From Clostridia bacterium (GTDB lineage: Bacteria; Bacillota; Clostridia; Christensenellales; UBA1242): a stretch of 64,000 nt of DNA. Positions within the stretch are counted from its first letter, which is position 1; every line of letters begins with the position of its first letter. Positions 1 to 7,661 of the stretch are shown piece by piece. Where the stretch lies: the NCBI GenBank assembly GCA_028709705.1, contig JAQVWL010000003.1:1-64000 (forward strand). Direction: 5' to 3'. The notes under the pieces were generated by a model. The model ran no database searches. It had not been told where the DNA came from and saw only the letters and a program-made list of their open reading frames with translations. The translations under genes were made by a program, and so were the position numbers.

Positions 1-678
1 ACTTTGCTTGCTCACATAGGTTCGTTTGTTCCAGCAAAATCTGCTGAAATTGCAATAACGGATAGGATTTTTACAAGAGTTGGGGCAAGCGATGACCTTG
101 CTTTTGGGCAAAGCACGTTTATGGTCGAAATGGTGGAAATGGCAAACATTTTGCACAACGCAACCGATAACAGTTTGATTATTTTGGACGAAATTGGAAG
201 GGGAACATCAACATTTGATGGGCTTAGCATTGCTTGGGCAGTGGTTGAATATCTGTCAAAAAATTTGAAAGCGAAAGTGCTTTTTGCAACACACTATCAC
301 GAACTTACTGAACTTGAAGGCATTTTAGAAGGTGTAAAAAATTTTAAAATAAATGTAAAAGAAATAAACAATGCAATAGTTTTTTTAAGAAAAATTGTGC
401 GTGGCGGAGCAAACCGAAGTTTTGGAATTGAAGTTGCATCTCTTGCAGGATTGCCAACAGAAATAATAACACGAGCAAAAGAAATAAGCCACAACATTGA
501 ACAATGTGATTTTGACATAAAACTTGCAAACACACAGATACAAAACAAACCCGAAAATCAAGAAAAATTTTTGAAAGCCAATGAAGTGGTCGGTATTTTG
601 AAAGACATAAACATCAACAAATTGTCGCCACTTGATGCGTTTGAAATTTTGCAAGACCTTATAAAAAAAGTAAAATAA
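1..678 (+). CDS. mutS: DNA mismatch repair ATPase MutS (C-terminal part, cut by window start)
   Basis: Recognises mismatches and loose loops in DNA and starts methyl-independent mismatch repair with MutL. The reading frame is open from base 1, so the ORF-track TTG start at base 4 is only an artefact of the edge; the gene begins upstream. Visible are the end of the ABC-type ATPase domain, including the Walker B/D-loop stretch [16 protein letters not shown] and the switch histidine in FATHYHEL, then the helix-turn-helix dimerisation segment ([11 protein letters not shown]) and a short charged tail. It is followed 11 nt later by mutL, the usual Firmicutes mutSL pair. Identification is certain; the mismatch-binding domains are outside the window. 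Confidence 0.97.
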   Translation, partial: TLLAHIGSFVPAKSAEIAITDRIFTRVGASDDLAFGQSTFMVEMVEMANILHNATDNSLIILDEIGRGTSTFDGLSIAWAVVEYLSKNLKAKVLFATHYHELTELEGILEGVKNFKINVKEINNAIVFLRKIVRGGANRSFGIEVASLAGLPTEIITRAKEISHNIEQCDFDIKLANTQIQNKPENQEKFLKANEVVGILKDININKLSPLDAFEILQDLIKKVK

Positions 679-689
679 AAGGAGCAAAA

Positions 690-2489
690 ATGGCAAAAAT
701 AAAAGTTTTGGACAAATCAATTTCAAACAGAATATCAGCGGGCGAAGTTGTAGAAAAACCCGCATCAGTTGTAAAAGAACTTATTGAAAACAGCATAGAT
801 GCTGGTGCAACTTCTATTTTGATTGAAATTGAAGAAGGTGGCACAAAAAAAATTGCCATAACTGATAATGGAGTGGGGATTGAAAAAGACGATGTAAAAC
901 TTGCTTTTTTGCCACATTCCACAAGCAAAATCAAATCTGTTGAAGACCTAGAAAATATTGCAACGCTTGGATTTAGGGGAGAAGCACTTGCAAGCATATC
1001 TGCTGTTTCTCAAATTGAATTAATAACAAAAACCAAAGAAGAAAAAATAGGAACAAAAATACAAATTGAAGGTGGAGAGGTCAAAAATTTTGAAGAGGTT
1101 GTGGCAAATACAGGCACAAAAATTGTTGTCAACAATTTGTTTTTTAACACTCCAGCAAGGCAAAAATTTTTAAGAAAACCCAAAACAGAAGAAAGCGAAA
1201 TAACCAATATAATAGAAAAATTTTTGCTTGCAAAACCCAATCTAAAAATCAAATATATAATTGATGGAAAGTTGATATATAACACAATGGGTAGTGGTAT
1301 GCAAGACAATATATATACTATATATGGAAATGAAATAGCAAACAATTTGATTAAAGTCAATTTCCAAAACTCGGAATTTTTGCTTCAAGGTTACATAGGA
1401 AAACCAGAGATTTCAAAGCCAAACCGCACTTATCAAACCTTGATGATAAATGACCGTATTGTGATAAATTTTTTGGTTAACAGCAGTATTCAAAACGCAT
1501 TTGAAAACTATTTGATGAAAGGAAAATTTCCATTTTTTGTGTTAAATTTGATTTTGCCATTAAACAGTGTTGATGTAAATGTGCATCCAAGCAAACAAGA
1601 AGTAAAATTTGAAAACACAAGCAAAATTTACACTTTTTTTAACACCGCAATAAATGATGCTTTGGTAAATGCAAATCATATAAAAGAAATTGCAGAAAAA
1701 ACTTTTGAACACAAACCAATTTTGACAAATCTTTCAGAAATAAAAGAAGATGAGGGAATAAGTTTCAAACCAAGCGAATCTATGTTGAAATTTAACTCAA
1801 ATGAAAGTAAATTGTCAGAAATATATTTGGAAAAAATATGCCCGAGCATAAAATCAGAAAATACTGAACCAATAAAAAAAGAGAAGTATATTGAACAAGA
1901 AAAAATAGCAGATTTTAAAACTCAACCCCAAATTATTGGCACAGTTTTTAACACATATATTTTAGTGCAAAAAGCAAATAACCTATATTTTGTTGACCAA
2001 CACGCTTGCCACGAAAGAAAAATTTTTGATAATTTTATAAAAGAAATAAACAATAAAAATATTGCAATTCAAGATTTGTTGTTGCCATATACTTTTAGTT
2101 GCAACGCTTTGGAATTTGATTTTTTTATTCAAAACAAAAAATTGTTTGAAAATTTGGGCTTTTTTCTTGAACCTTTTGGCAACAGAATTATCAAAATAAC
2201 AAAAGTGCCTTTTTTGCTTATCAATATTGATTTGCAAAAATTTGTCGACGACATAAAAGCAGATATTAGCATTTTCAATCAAAAAACAACAGACATATTG
2301 AAAGATTATGTGGCAAAAAAATCTTGCAAAAGTGCGGTTAAGGCAGGAGATATTTTAACCCCAAACGAAATTGGCTTGTTGATTGAAAATATAGAAAAAG
2401 ATATGGTCTTGCTTTGCCCGCATGGCAGACCGATTGTGATAAAAATAACCAAAAACCAGTTAGAAAAATGGTTTAAAAGGATTGTTTGA
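690..2489 (+). CDS. mutL: DNA mismatch repair protein MutL (endonuclease type)
   Basis: Couples MutS to strand incision. The N-terminal GHKL ATPase has ELIENSIDAG, DNGVGI and GFRGEALASI, and the transducer domain ends near residue 330. After a poorly conserved linker, the C-terminal domain carries the nicking-endonuclease signatures of methyl-independent MutLs: DQHACHERKIFD, QDLLLP, SCKSAVKAGD and CPHGRP. In the DQHA(X)2E(X)4E motif the last acid appears as Asp instead of Glu, a conservative change. 599 aa, normal length. The start is supported by AAGGAG seven nt before ATG. Its stop overlaps the miaA start (TGATG), so the two are translationally coupled. Confidence 0.97.
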   Translation: MAKIKVLDKSISNRISAGEVVEKPASVVKELIENSIDAGATSILIEIEEGGTKKIAITDNGVGIEKDDVKLAFLPHSTSKIKSVEDLENIATLGFRGEALASISAVSQIELITKTKEEKIGTKIQIEGGEVKNFEEVVANTGTKIVVNNLFFNTPARQKFLRKPKTEESEITNIIEKFLLAKPNLKIKYIIDGKLIYNTMGSGMQDNIYTIYGNEIANNLIKVNFQNSEFLLQGYIGKPEISKPNRTYQTLMINDRIVINFLVNSSIQNAFENYLMKGKFPFFVLNLILPLNSVDVNVHPSKQEVKFENTSKIYTFFNTAINDALVNANHIKEIAEKTFEHKPILTNLSEIKEDEGISFKPSESMLKFNSNESKLSEIYLEKICPSIKSENTEPIKKEKYIEQEKIADFKTQPQIIGTVFNTYILVQKANNLYFVDQHACHERKIFDNFIKEINNKNIAIQDLLLPYTFSCNALEFDFFIQNKKLFENLGFFLEPFGNRIIKITKVPFLLINIDLQKFVDDIKADISIFNQKTTDILKDYVAKKSCKSAVKAGDILTPNEIGLLIENIEKDMVLLCPHGRPIVIKITKNQLEKWFKRIV

Positions 2490-3238
2490 TGAAAAAAGTT
2501 ATGATAATTCTTGGACCCACAGCGGTTGGAAAAAGCGAAGTTGCACTTGCGTGTGCCAAAGCACTAAATGGCGAAATTATTTCCGCCGATTCAATGCAAA
2601 TTTACAAAAAACTTAACATTGGAACAGCAAAAACTTTGAAAACCGAAATGCAAGAAATCCCACATCATTTGATTGACATAAAAAATTTTAAACAATCTTA
2701 CAATGTTTGGGAATTTGTCAACGATTGCAAAAAACTTGTTGACAAAATAATAAAAAACAACAAAGTTCCTATTTTGGTTGGGGGAACAAATTTGTATATC
2801 AATGCCTTGATAAAAAACTATGATTTTGCAAATGAAACCAACAAAAAAGAAGATATGTATCAAAGCGAATTTCCAATAACCTATTCATTGTATGCACTAA
2901 ATATGCCAAGGGATTTGCTTTATGAAAAAATCAACAAAAGAGTAGATATTATGCTTGAAAACGGTTTGCTAGAAGAAATAAAAAATTTAAAAAAACAAGG
3001 ACTTTCTGTTGACCTTCAAGCAGGAAAAAGTATAGGATATAGGGAACTTTTGCAATTTCTTGATGGAAAAATCAGTTACGAAAATGCAATAGATAAAATA
3101 AAACAGCATAGCAGAAACTATGCCAAAAGACAATTAACTTGGCTCAGAAGTATGGAAAATTTGGTTTGGCTTGATGCCTTAAACAAGCAAAAATCTATCA
3201 ATCAAATTATTGAAAATGAAAAGTTAAACAATTTTTAA
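2489..3238 (+). CDS. miaA: tRNA dimethylallyltransferase MiaA, lacking the usual insertion subdomain
   Basis: Transfers a dimethylallyl group to N6 of A37 in tRNAs reading UNN codons. The P-loop GPTAVGKSE, the substrate-binding ISADSMQIY, GGTNLYIN, the RVDIML helix and the C-terminal KRQLTWLRS are all present. At about 249 aa the protein is some 55-60 residues shorter than typical MiaA. The gap falls between the GGTNLY strand and PRDLLYEKI, where other MiaAs have the helical insertion with the DP..A..IHPND.RRV.RALE region. The deletion is in frame and flanking motifs are intact. I use ATG 2489 (AAAAGG upstream) rather than the TTG one codon earlier. Confidence 0.93.
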   Translation: MKKVMIILGPTAVGKSEVALACAKALNGEIISADSMQIYKKLNIGTAKTLKTEMQEIPHHLIDIKNFKQSYNVWEFVNDCKKLVDKIIKNNKVPILVGGTNLYINALIKNYDFANETNKKEDMYQSEFPITYSLYALNMPRDLLYEKINKRVDIMLENGLLEEIKNLKKQGLSVDLQAGKSIGYRELLQFLDGKISYENAIDKIKQHSRNYAKRQLTWLRSMENLVWLDALNKQKSINQIIENEKLNNF

Positions 3239-3852
3239 AAGCGTTTTATAACCGCTATAACTTTTCCAAAAATTTCTACTTCGTTAACATAAATAGGCAA
3301 ATGTGAATTGTTTTGCGGTTGCAACCTAAAACAATTTGCTTCTTTATAAAATTTTTTAACTGTTGTGCCATTATGCGTTTTTGCAACAACAATATCGCCA
3401 TTTTCGGCGGTATTTTGTATTTTTGCAATAATTGTATCACCGTTGTCAATTCCAATATCAAACATACTATCGCCGACAACTGTCAACATAAACAAGTCTT
3501 GATTTGTTCCAAACAAATTTTGAGAAACCGAGTAAATTTCTGTCAAATTTTCTTCTGCCAAAAGGGGAGTGCCTCCAGCAATTTTGCCAACGTGTGGCAA
3601 TTTTACCATTGTGTATTGATTTTTCAATTCTTGCGAATCATCGCCCATATATTCAATAGCGCGATTTTTGTTTGCATCTCTTTTTATAAAACCCCGTTCT
3701 TCCAATTTTTTTAAATAGTATACAACAGTGCTAGTTGATGAAACGTTCAAAAACTGACCCATTTCTCTAATATTTGGAGCGTAGCCTTTTGTCAAAAAAT
3801 AATCTTTTATAAATGCTAACAATTTTTTTAAATTGGTTTCAGATTTTTTCAT
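3235..3852 (-). CDS. lexA: SOS-response repressor and protease LexA
   Basis: Represses DNA-damage genes until RecA filaments trigger self-cleavage. Residues 1-65 form the winged helix (NIREMGQFLNVSSTSTVVYYL). The C-terminal S24 peptidase has the Ala-Gly cleavage site in GKIAGGTP, the nucleophile in VGDSMFDIGI and the catalytic lysine in TTVKKFY. 205 aa, normal length. GGGAG lies just before the ATG. Converges with miaA with a 4-bp overlap. It has its own promoter between itself and the upstream recombinase gene. Confidence 0.95.
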   Translation of the reverse strand: MKKSETNLKKLLAFIKDYFLTKGYAPNIREMGQFLNVSSTSTVVYYLKKLEERGFIKRDANKNRAIEYMGDDSQELKNQYTMVKLPHVGKIAGGTPLLAEENLTEIYSVSQNLFGTNQDLFMLTVVGDSMFDIGIDNGDTIIAKIQNTAENGDIVVAKTHNGTTVKKFYKEANCFRLQPQNNSHLPIYVNEVEIFGKVIAVIKRF

Positions 3853-3874
3853 TTTCTCTCCCTATTCAAAAAAA

Positions 3875-3903
3875 ATATTAGCACAAATGTTTGAATTTGT
3901 CAA
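3875..3903 (-). promoter_or_regulatory. lexA promoter with a LexA-box-like operator
   Basis: On the minus strand TTGACA (3898-3903) and TAATAT (3875-3880) are separated by exactly 17 nt. The spacer holds AAACATTTGTGC (3881-3892), matching 6 of 8 defined positions of the Firmicutes SOS box GAAC-N4-GTTC. It also lies in an ACAAAT-N6-ATTTGT inverted repeat. Autoregulation is therefore likely. The -35 abuts the stop codon of the recombinase gene. Confidence 0.6.
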
Positions 3904-4935
3904 CTATTTTCGCAATTTTACAACATTTGCAACATTTCTTTTCAAGTCTTCACTTATTGCAGCATAATGTTTTTTTGTTGTGTTTACGTCTTTATGACCC
4001 AAAACATCAGCAACAATATATATATCACCCGTTTCGCGATAAAGGTTTGTTCCGTATGTACTTCGCAGTTTGTGCGGAGAAATATTTTTTAAAGGGGATA
4101 CTGCCTTGGCGTATTTTTTTACAAGATTTTCAACCGACCGAACCACCATTCGCTTTTTTTGCAAAGACAAAAACATAGCATTTTCGTTGTCCTGTATTTT
4201 TGCCAAATTTCTGATTTCAAGCCATTCTGCAAGTGCCTCTTTTACTTCATCAGAAAAATATAAAACTGTTTGATTTCCGCCTTTTCTTGTAACTTTGAAA
4301 GCGTTATTTTTAAAATCAAAGTCTTCTAAATTAAGACCAACACACTCGCTAACCCTAATTCCCGTTGCCAAAAACAAACTCAAAATGGCAACATCTCTTT
4401 GTTTTGTCAACTTGTTATAACCTTGCTGTTTTTTGGTCAAAAAATCAGCAGTTTCCGCTTGATTAATAAGTTTTGCGACCTCATCAACTTCAAGTCTTGT
4501 AATGTTTTTTTGGTGGATTTTTGGTGTTGTAACCTTGCTTGCAACATCGTATTTTATTTTGTCTTGGTTATACAAAAATTTAAAAAAACCTCTTATGCTT
4601 GCCAATTTTCGCGCCTTGCCTTTTTCGTTGTTTTTATAATTTTTGCCATTGTTTGAATAATAAGAAAGATAACTTAAAAAAGAGTGAATATCAGTTGTTG
4701 TTATTTTTTCTATATGATTGTAAGTCAAATTTTGTGAGTCAATTCCGAACTTGTTTTTTGATATAAATTTAAAAAAAATTTTCAAGTCCATTGCATAATT
4801 TAAACGGGTAAGGGAAGAAGAGTTGTTTTCAATAAACAAAAAATAATCGCCAAAAAAACTAGGAAAATCTTTCAAAATTTCTGATACTTTTTCAGTATTT
4901 TTTTTATCTCTTTCAACAAAATAATTATTTGTCAT
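3904..4935 (-). CDS. Tyrosine recombinase/integrase, XerC/XerD-like
   Basis: Site-specific recombinase. It has an N-terminal core-binding SAM-like domain (about residues 20-140) and a C-terminal catalytic domain. All active-site residues can be placed: Arg in ATGIRVSE, Lys in TRKGGNQ, HxxR in SPHKLRSTYG, His in VLGHKDV and the nucleophile in KKHYAAI. At 343 aa it is 40-50 residues longer than typical XerC/D. It is not flanked by phage or transposon genes, so a chromosomal dimer-resolution role is plausible, but I saw no convincing dif site. There is no Shine-Dalgarno; a -10-like TAAAAT lies 6 nt before the ATG. Confidence 0.88.
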   Translation of the reverse strand: MTNNYFVERDKKNTEKVSEILKDFPSFFGDYFLFIENNSSSLTRLNYAMDLKIFFKFISKNKFGIDSQNLTYNHIEKITTTDIHSFLSYLSYYSNNGKNYKNNEKGKARKLASIRGFFKFLYNQDKIKYDVASKVTTPKIHQKNITRLEVDEVAKLINQAETADFLTKKQQGYNKLTKQRDVAILSLFLATGIRVSECVGLNLEDFDFKNNAFKVTRKGGNQTVLYFSDEVKEALAEWLEIRNLAKIQDNENAMFLSLQKKRMVVRSVENLVKKYAKAVSPLKNISPHKLRSTYGTNLYRETGDIYIVADVLGHKDVNTTKKHYAAISEDLKRNVANVVKLRK

Positions 4936-4970
4936 ATTTCTATTTTATCATATTATATTTTTGCTGGCAA
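4936..4970 (-). promoter_or_regulatory. Promoter of recombinase gene, apparently leaderless
   Basis: Minus strand TTGCCA (4965-4970), 17-nt spacer, TAAAAT (4942-4947), then 6 nt (AGAAAT) and the ATG. Transcription starting the usual 6-8 nt after the -10 would begin at the start codon. No Shine-Dalgarno is present. Confidence 0.5.
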
Positions 4971-4984
4971 ATGATTTGATATTG

Positions 4985-5013
4985 TTGATTTTTATTTTTT
5001 AAACTGATATAAT
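4985..5013 (+). promoter_or_regulatory. serS promoter
   Basis: TTGATT (4985-4990), 17-nt spacer, TATAAT (5008-5013). The GAGAGG ribosome site follows before the ATG at 5032. The leader is only about 12-15 nt, so no T-box riboswitch is possible here. Confidence 0.7.
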
Positions 5014-5031
5014 ATTTGCGAGAGGAAAAAA

Positions 5032-6312
5032 ATGTTAGACATAAATTTAATTAAAGAAAATCCTGAAAAAATAAAAATTGCATTGAAAAAAAAGGGTTGG
5101 GAAACCGACTTTGTTAGTGTTTTAAAGCAATTAGAAGAAAAGAACGAAATTTCCAACAAAAATGATATACTAAAAAGCAAAAGAAATCAACTTTCTGCAC
5201 AAGTTCCAATGCTAAAAAAGCAAGGAAAAGATGTTGAAATTATATTCAAAGAAGTAAAAGAAATCAACAAACAAATTGAAGAATTTGATGAAAAATTGAG
5301 AGTATTATCTTCAAAAATTTTTGACTTTTTAAGTGCATTGCCAAATATTCCGGACGAAGATTTATTGGCGGGCGGAAAAGAAAACAACAAGGCGATTAGA
5401 ACTTTCGGCAAAAAACCAGAGTTCGATTTTAAACCCCAAAATCATATTGATCTTTGTGAAAGTTTGGGGCTTATTGATTATGCAAGGGCGGGCAAAATCA
5501 GTGGAAAAGGCACTTGGATTTATACCGGTGATGGTGCAAGGCTTGAATGGGCGTTGTTAAATTTTTTTGTTAGCGAGCATCTAAAAGATGGTTACGAGTT
5601 TATTTTGCCACCACATATTTTGAACTATGAAAGCGGGTTGGTTGCAGGGCAGTTTCCAAAATTTGTGGAAGATGTTTTCTGGCTTGAAGGAACAGAACCC
5701 AAAAAATTTATTTTGCCAACCGCTGAAACCGCTCTTGTAAATTTTCACAGAGATGAAGTTTTAAGCGAAGCAGATTTGCCAAAAAAATATTTTGCTTACA
5801 CACCTTGTTACAGGTGCGAGGCGGGAAGTTATCGAACAGAAGAAAGGGGAATGATTAGAGGTTTTCAATTCAACAAGGTTGAAATGTTCCAATACACAAC
5901 CCCGCAAACATCAGACAACGCTTTTGAAGAATTGGTTGGAAAGGCGGAAAGTTTGGTCAAACAATTGGGCTTGCATTTTCAAACAAGCAAACTTGCAGCG
6001 GGCGACTGCTCTCACAGTATGGCAAGAACTTATGACATTGAAGTTTGGATACCAAGTATGAATATTTACAAAGAAGTTTCTTCGGCAAGCAATGCAAGAG
6101 ATTATCAAGCAAGAAGAGGGAACATTCGTTTCAAGGAAAAAGCGACCGGCAAAAACAAATTTTGCCACATTTTGAACGCGTCAGGCCTTGCAACTGCAAG
6201 AATCATACCCGCAATAGTTGAACAATTCCAAAATGCAGATGGCAGTGTAAATATTCCTGCTGTTCTTGTTCCTTTTATGAATGGACAAACGGTTTTAAAA
6301 CCAAAAAAATAA
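5032..6312 (+). CDS. serS: Serine--tRNA ligase
   Basis: Charges tRNA-Ser (and tRNA-Sec where present). The N-terminal long coiled-coil arm (about residues 25-105) binds the tRNA extra arm. The class II core shows motif 2 as YRCEAGSY...RGMIRGFQFNKVE. Motif 3 reads NASGLATARIIPAIVEQ, in place of the commoner NGSGLAVGR, so the first glycine is alanine while the ATP-binding arginine is kept. 426 aa, normal length. Strong own promoter and GAGAGG site. The next gene starts 5 nt after the stop and is probably co-transcribed. Confidence 0.96.
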   Translation: MLDINLIKENPEKIKIALKKKGWETDFVSVLKQLEEKNEISNKNDILKSKRNQLSAQVPMLKKQGKDVEIIFKEVKEINKQIEEFDEKLRVLSSKIFDFLSALPNIPDEDLLAGGKENNKAIRTFGKKPEFDFKPQNHIDLCESLGLIDYARAGKISGKGTWIYTGDGARLEWALLNFFVSEHLKDGYEFILPPHILNYESGLVAGQFPKFVEDVFWLEGTEPKKFILPTAETALVNFHRDEVLSEADLPKKYFAYTPCYRCEAGSYRTEERGMIRGFQFNKVEMFQYTTPQTSDNAFEELVGKAESLVKQLGLHFQTSKLAAGDCSHSMARTYDIEVWIPSMNIYKEVSSASNARDYQARRGNIRFKEKATGKNKFCHILNASGLATARIIPAIVEQFQNADGSVNIPAVLVPFMNGQTVLKPKK

Positions 6313-6317
6313 AAATT

Positions 6318-7253
6318 ATGATAGTATTTGATAAAAACACAATAGAAAGTTTTGCACAAAAAGTTGATGATGAAGTGATTGAAAACTCTTTGTCAAGTTT
6401 GTCAATCATTTTAAACAGTGCAATGTCAGATATAAGAAAAAGAAACCCTTATATCAGTGAAAATTTTGAAATTTTTCCGGTAAACGAATTTTATGCCGGT
6501 GCAGTTTTGCCTAATTCTAACATTGATGTTTTTTTGGTGCTTAACAGTCCTCAACTTGAATTTAACACCGTTAAACTTATCAAAAATAAAGTTGGAACTT
6601 TTTTAAGTCGCCTAAAAATAAGTTGGAATAATAGCAAAAAGAAAAAAAAGAAAGACAAATATATAAAAACTTTTGAACCCAATCAAGAACAAACCAAAAA
6701 CATTTACAACATTCCAACTTTTGAAAAAGATTTGGTAAACGCAATAGCAAATTACATCACACCATTGTCTGTTGTTAGCATTTTAAATGGAATTATTCAA
6801 ATAAAAGGGGAGGATTTGGCGTTCAACGTTAACATTTTTCCGGTTATTAACAAATATGGGTCTTACAATTTTTATCAATACAACAAAAACAAATTTTTGA
6901 ATATTGACTACAAATACCGCTTTAAACATCTTGATGAAATGGAAGAAGCCTACGGCGAAAAATTTACTGATTTGTTAAGGATTTTTAACGCGCTGTATTT
7001 TAATCTTTATGAACACAATGCAAATTCAGTTTTGGTTGAAAGTTTGATTTTTAACTTGCCAGAAGAAACATTTAACAAAAAAACCAACTATGAAATGTTT
7101 GTGTTTGCAATAAATTTTATTGCAAACTCAAAAGTTAGCAAATTTTTGTCTATAAGTAACCCCGAAAAAAATATGCTTCAAGACAATTTGATATCTACAC
7201 CTGTTTTGGATATTTTAAATTTTGTCAAAGATATAAAAAAATATAGTATGTAA
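6318..7253 (+). CDS. Nucleotidyltransferase-fold-like protein with degenerate active site (hypothetical)
   Basis: I do not recognise a named family. The segment GAVLPNSNIDVFLVLN (about residues 57-72) fits the hG[GS]-x(8-12)-[DE]hDh signature of class I nucleotidyltransferases (archaeal CCA-adding enzyme, OAS, CD-NTase). A later strand, LAFNVNIFPVI, sits where the third carboxylate is expected. NSVLVESLIFNLPEE near residue 240 resembles their C-terminal helical (PAP/OAS1-like) region. Two of the three catalytic acids read as Asn and the GS is GA, so catalysis looks lost. A basic KKKKKKDK loop lies near residue 110. No Shine-Dalgarno; translation is probably coupled to serS 5 nt upstream. The fold call is my inference. 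Confidence 0.5.
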   Translation: MIVFDKNTIESFAQKVDDEVIENSLSSLSIILNSAMSDIRKRNPYISENFEIFPVNEFYAGAVLPNSNIDVFLVLNSPQLEFNTVKLIKNKVGTFLSRLKISWNNSKKKKKKDKYIKTFEPNQEQTKNIYNIPTFEKDLVNAIANYITPLSVVSILNGIIQIKGEDLAFNVNIFPVINKYGSYNFYQYNKNKFLNIDYKYRFKHLDEMEEAYGEKFTDLLRIFNALYFNLYEHNANSVLVESLIFNLPEETFNKKTNYEMFVFAINFIANSKVSKFLSISNPEKNMLQDNLISTPVLDILNFVKDIKKYSM

Positions 7254-7348
7254 ATTAAAATAGTAAAGCGAATAACTGAAATGGATAGGGGAATACAGCG
7301 ATTAATTTTTAAAAAATTAACGAAATTTTTTAGAAGAAGAATTTGTAA

Positions 7349-7380
7349 ACTATTCGCAAAAGACTGATTTTGCGAATAGT
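7349..7380. repeat. Perfect 13-bp inverted repeat (hairpin, 6-nt loop)
   Basis: ACTATTCGCAAAA, loop GACTGA, TTTTGCGAATAGT: a perfect 13-bp stem without a following T tract, so not a standard terminator. The left-arm 13-mer occurs again, exactly, at 8374-8386 inside the neighbouring padR-like gene. Confidence 0.8.
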
Positions 7381-7512
7381 AAGTCCTCAAAACGCCATAA
7401 ACAAGCAACCACCAAATTATTTTTACTTATTATCTCTTTGTTTAATTGTGGTTATTAAACAAATCAAAATATTTTTTGCCTTTATGTTTGCTTGCATAGC
7501 ACTTGTCTTTTG

Positions 7513-7541
7513 TTGACAAAAATTCATAAAATTGATATAAT
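7513..7541 (+). promoter_or_regulatory. Consensus sigma-A promoter of the padR-like gene
   Basis: TTGACA (7513-7518), 17-nt spacer, TATAAT (7536-7541), a perfect match. It implies a roughly 110-nt untranslated leader before the ATG at 7662, long enough to hold a regulatory element, though I see no known riboswitch. Confidence 0.8.
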
Positions 7542-7661
7542 CTTAATATATTTATTAATAACAAAATAATTTTTTTTATATTGTTTTTTTAAAATATAAA
7601 GTATGATTTCCCAAACAAAAATTATAAATTACTTTATATTCAGTTATGTGAGAGGTATTTT

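Larger units (their letters stand above)
7254..7661 (+). other. 408-nt intergenic region with hairpins and the padR-like promoter
   Basis: No convincing ORF. Contents in order: a weak TTAATTTTT/AAAAAATTAA palindrome at 7302-7320 that may end the serS transcript; a perfect 13-bp hairpin at 7349-7380 with no T tract; a small hairpin GTTTAAT/ATTAAAC near 7439-7459; GCATAGCAC near 7493, like a half-copy of the small palindrome family; a strong promoter at 7513-7541; and an A+T-rich leader of about 110 nt. Confidence 0.6.

Noticed and set aside
2486-3238. Frameshift as cause of the short MiaA
   Set aside because: Both sides of the missing segment are in the same frame with intact motifs, so it is an in-frame absence.
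4936-5031. T-box riboswitch before serS
   Set aside because: The promoter lies only about 20 nt upstream of the start, leaving no room.
7225-7260. dif site for the tyrosine recombinase (ATATAGTATGTAAAT)
   Set aside because: Only one arm resembles dif; no matching second arm and it overlaps a coding end.
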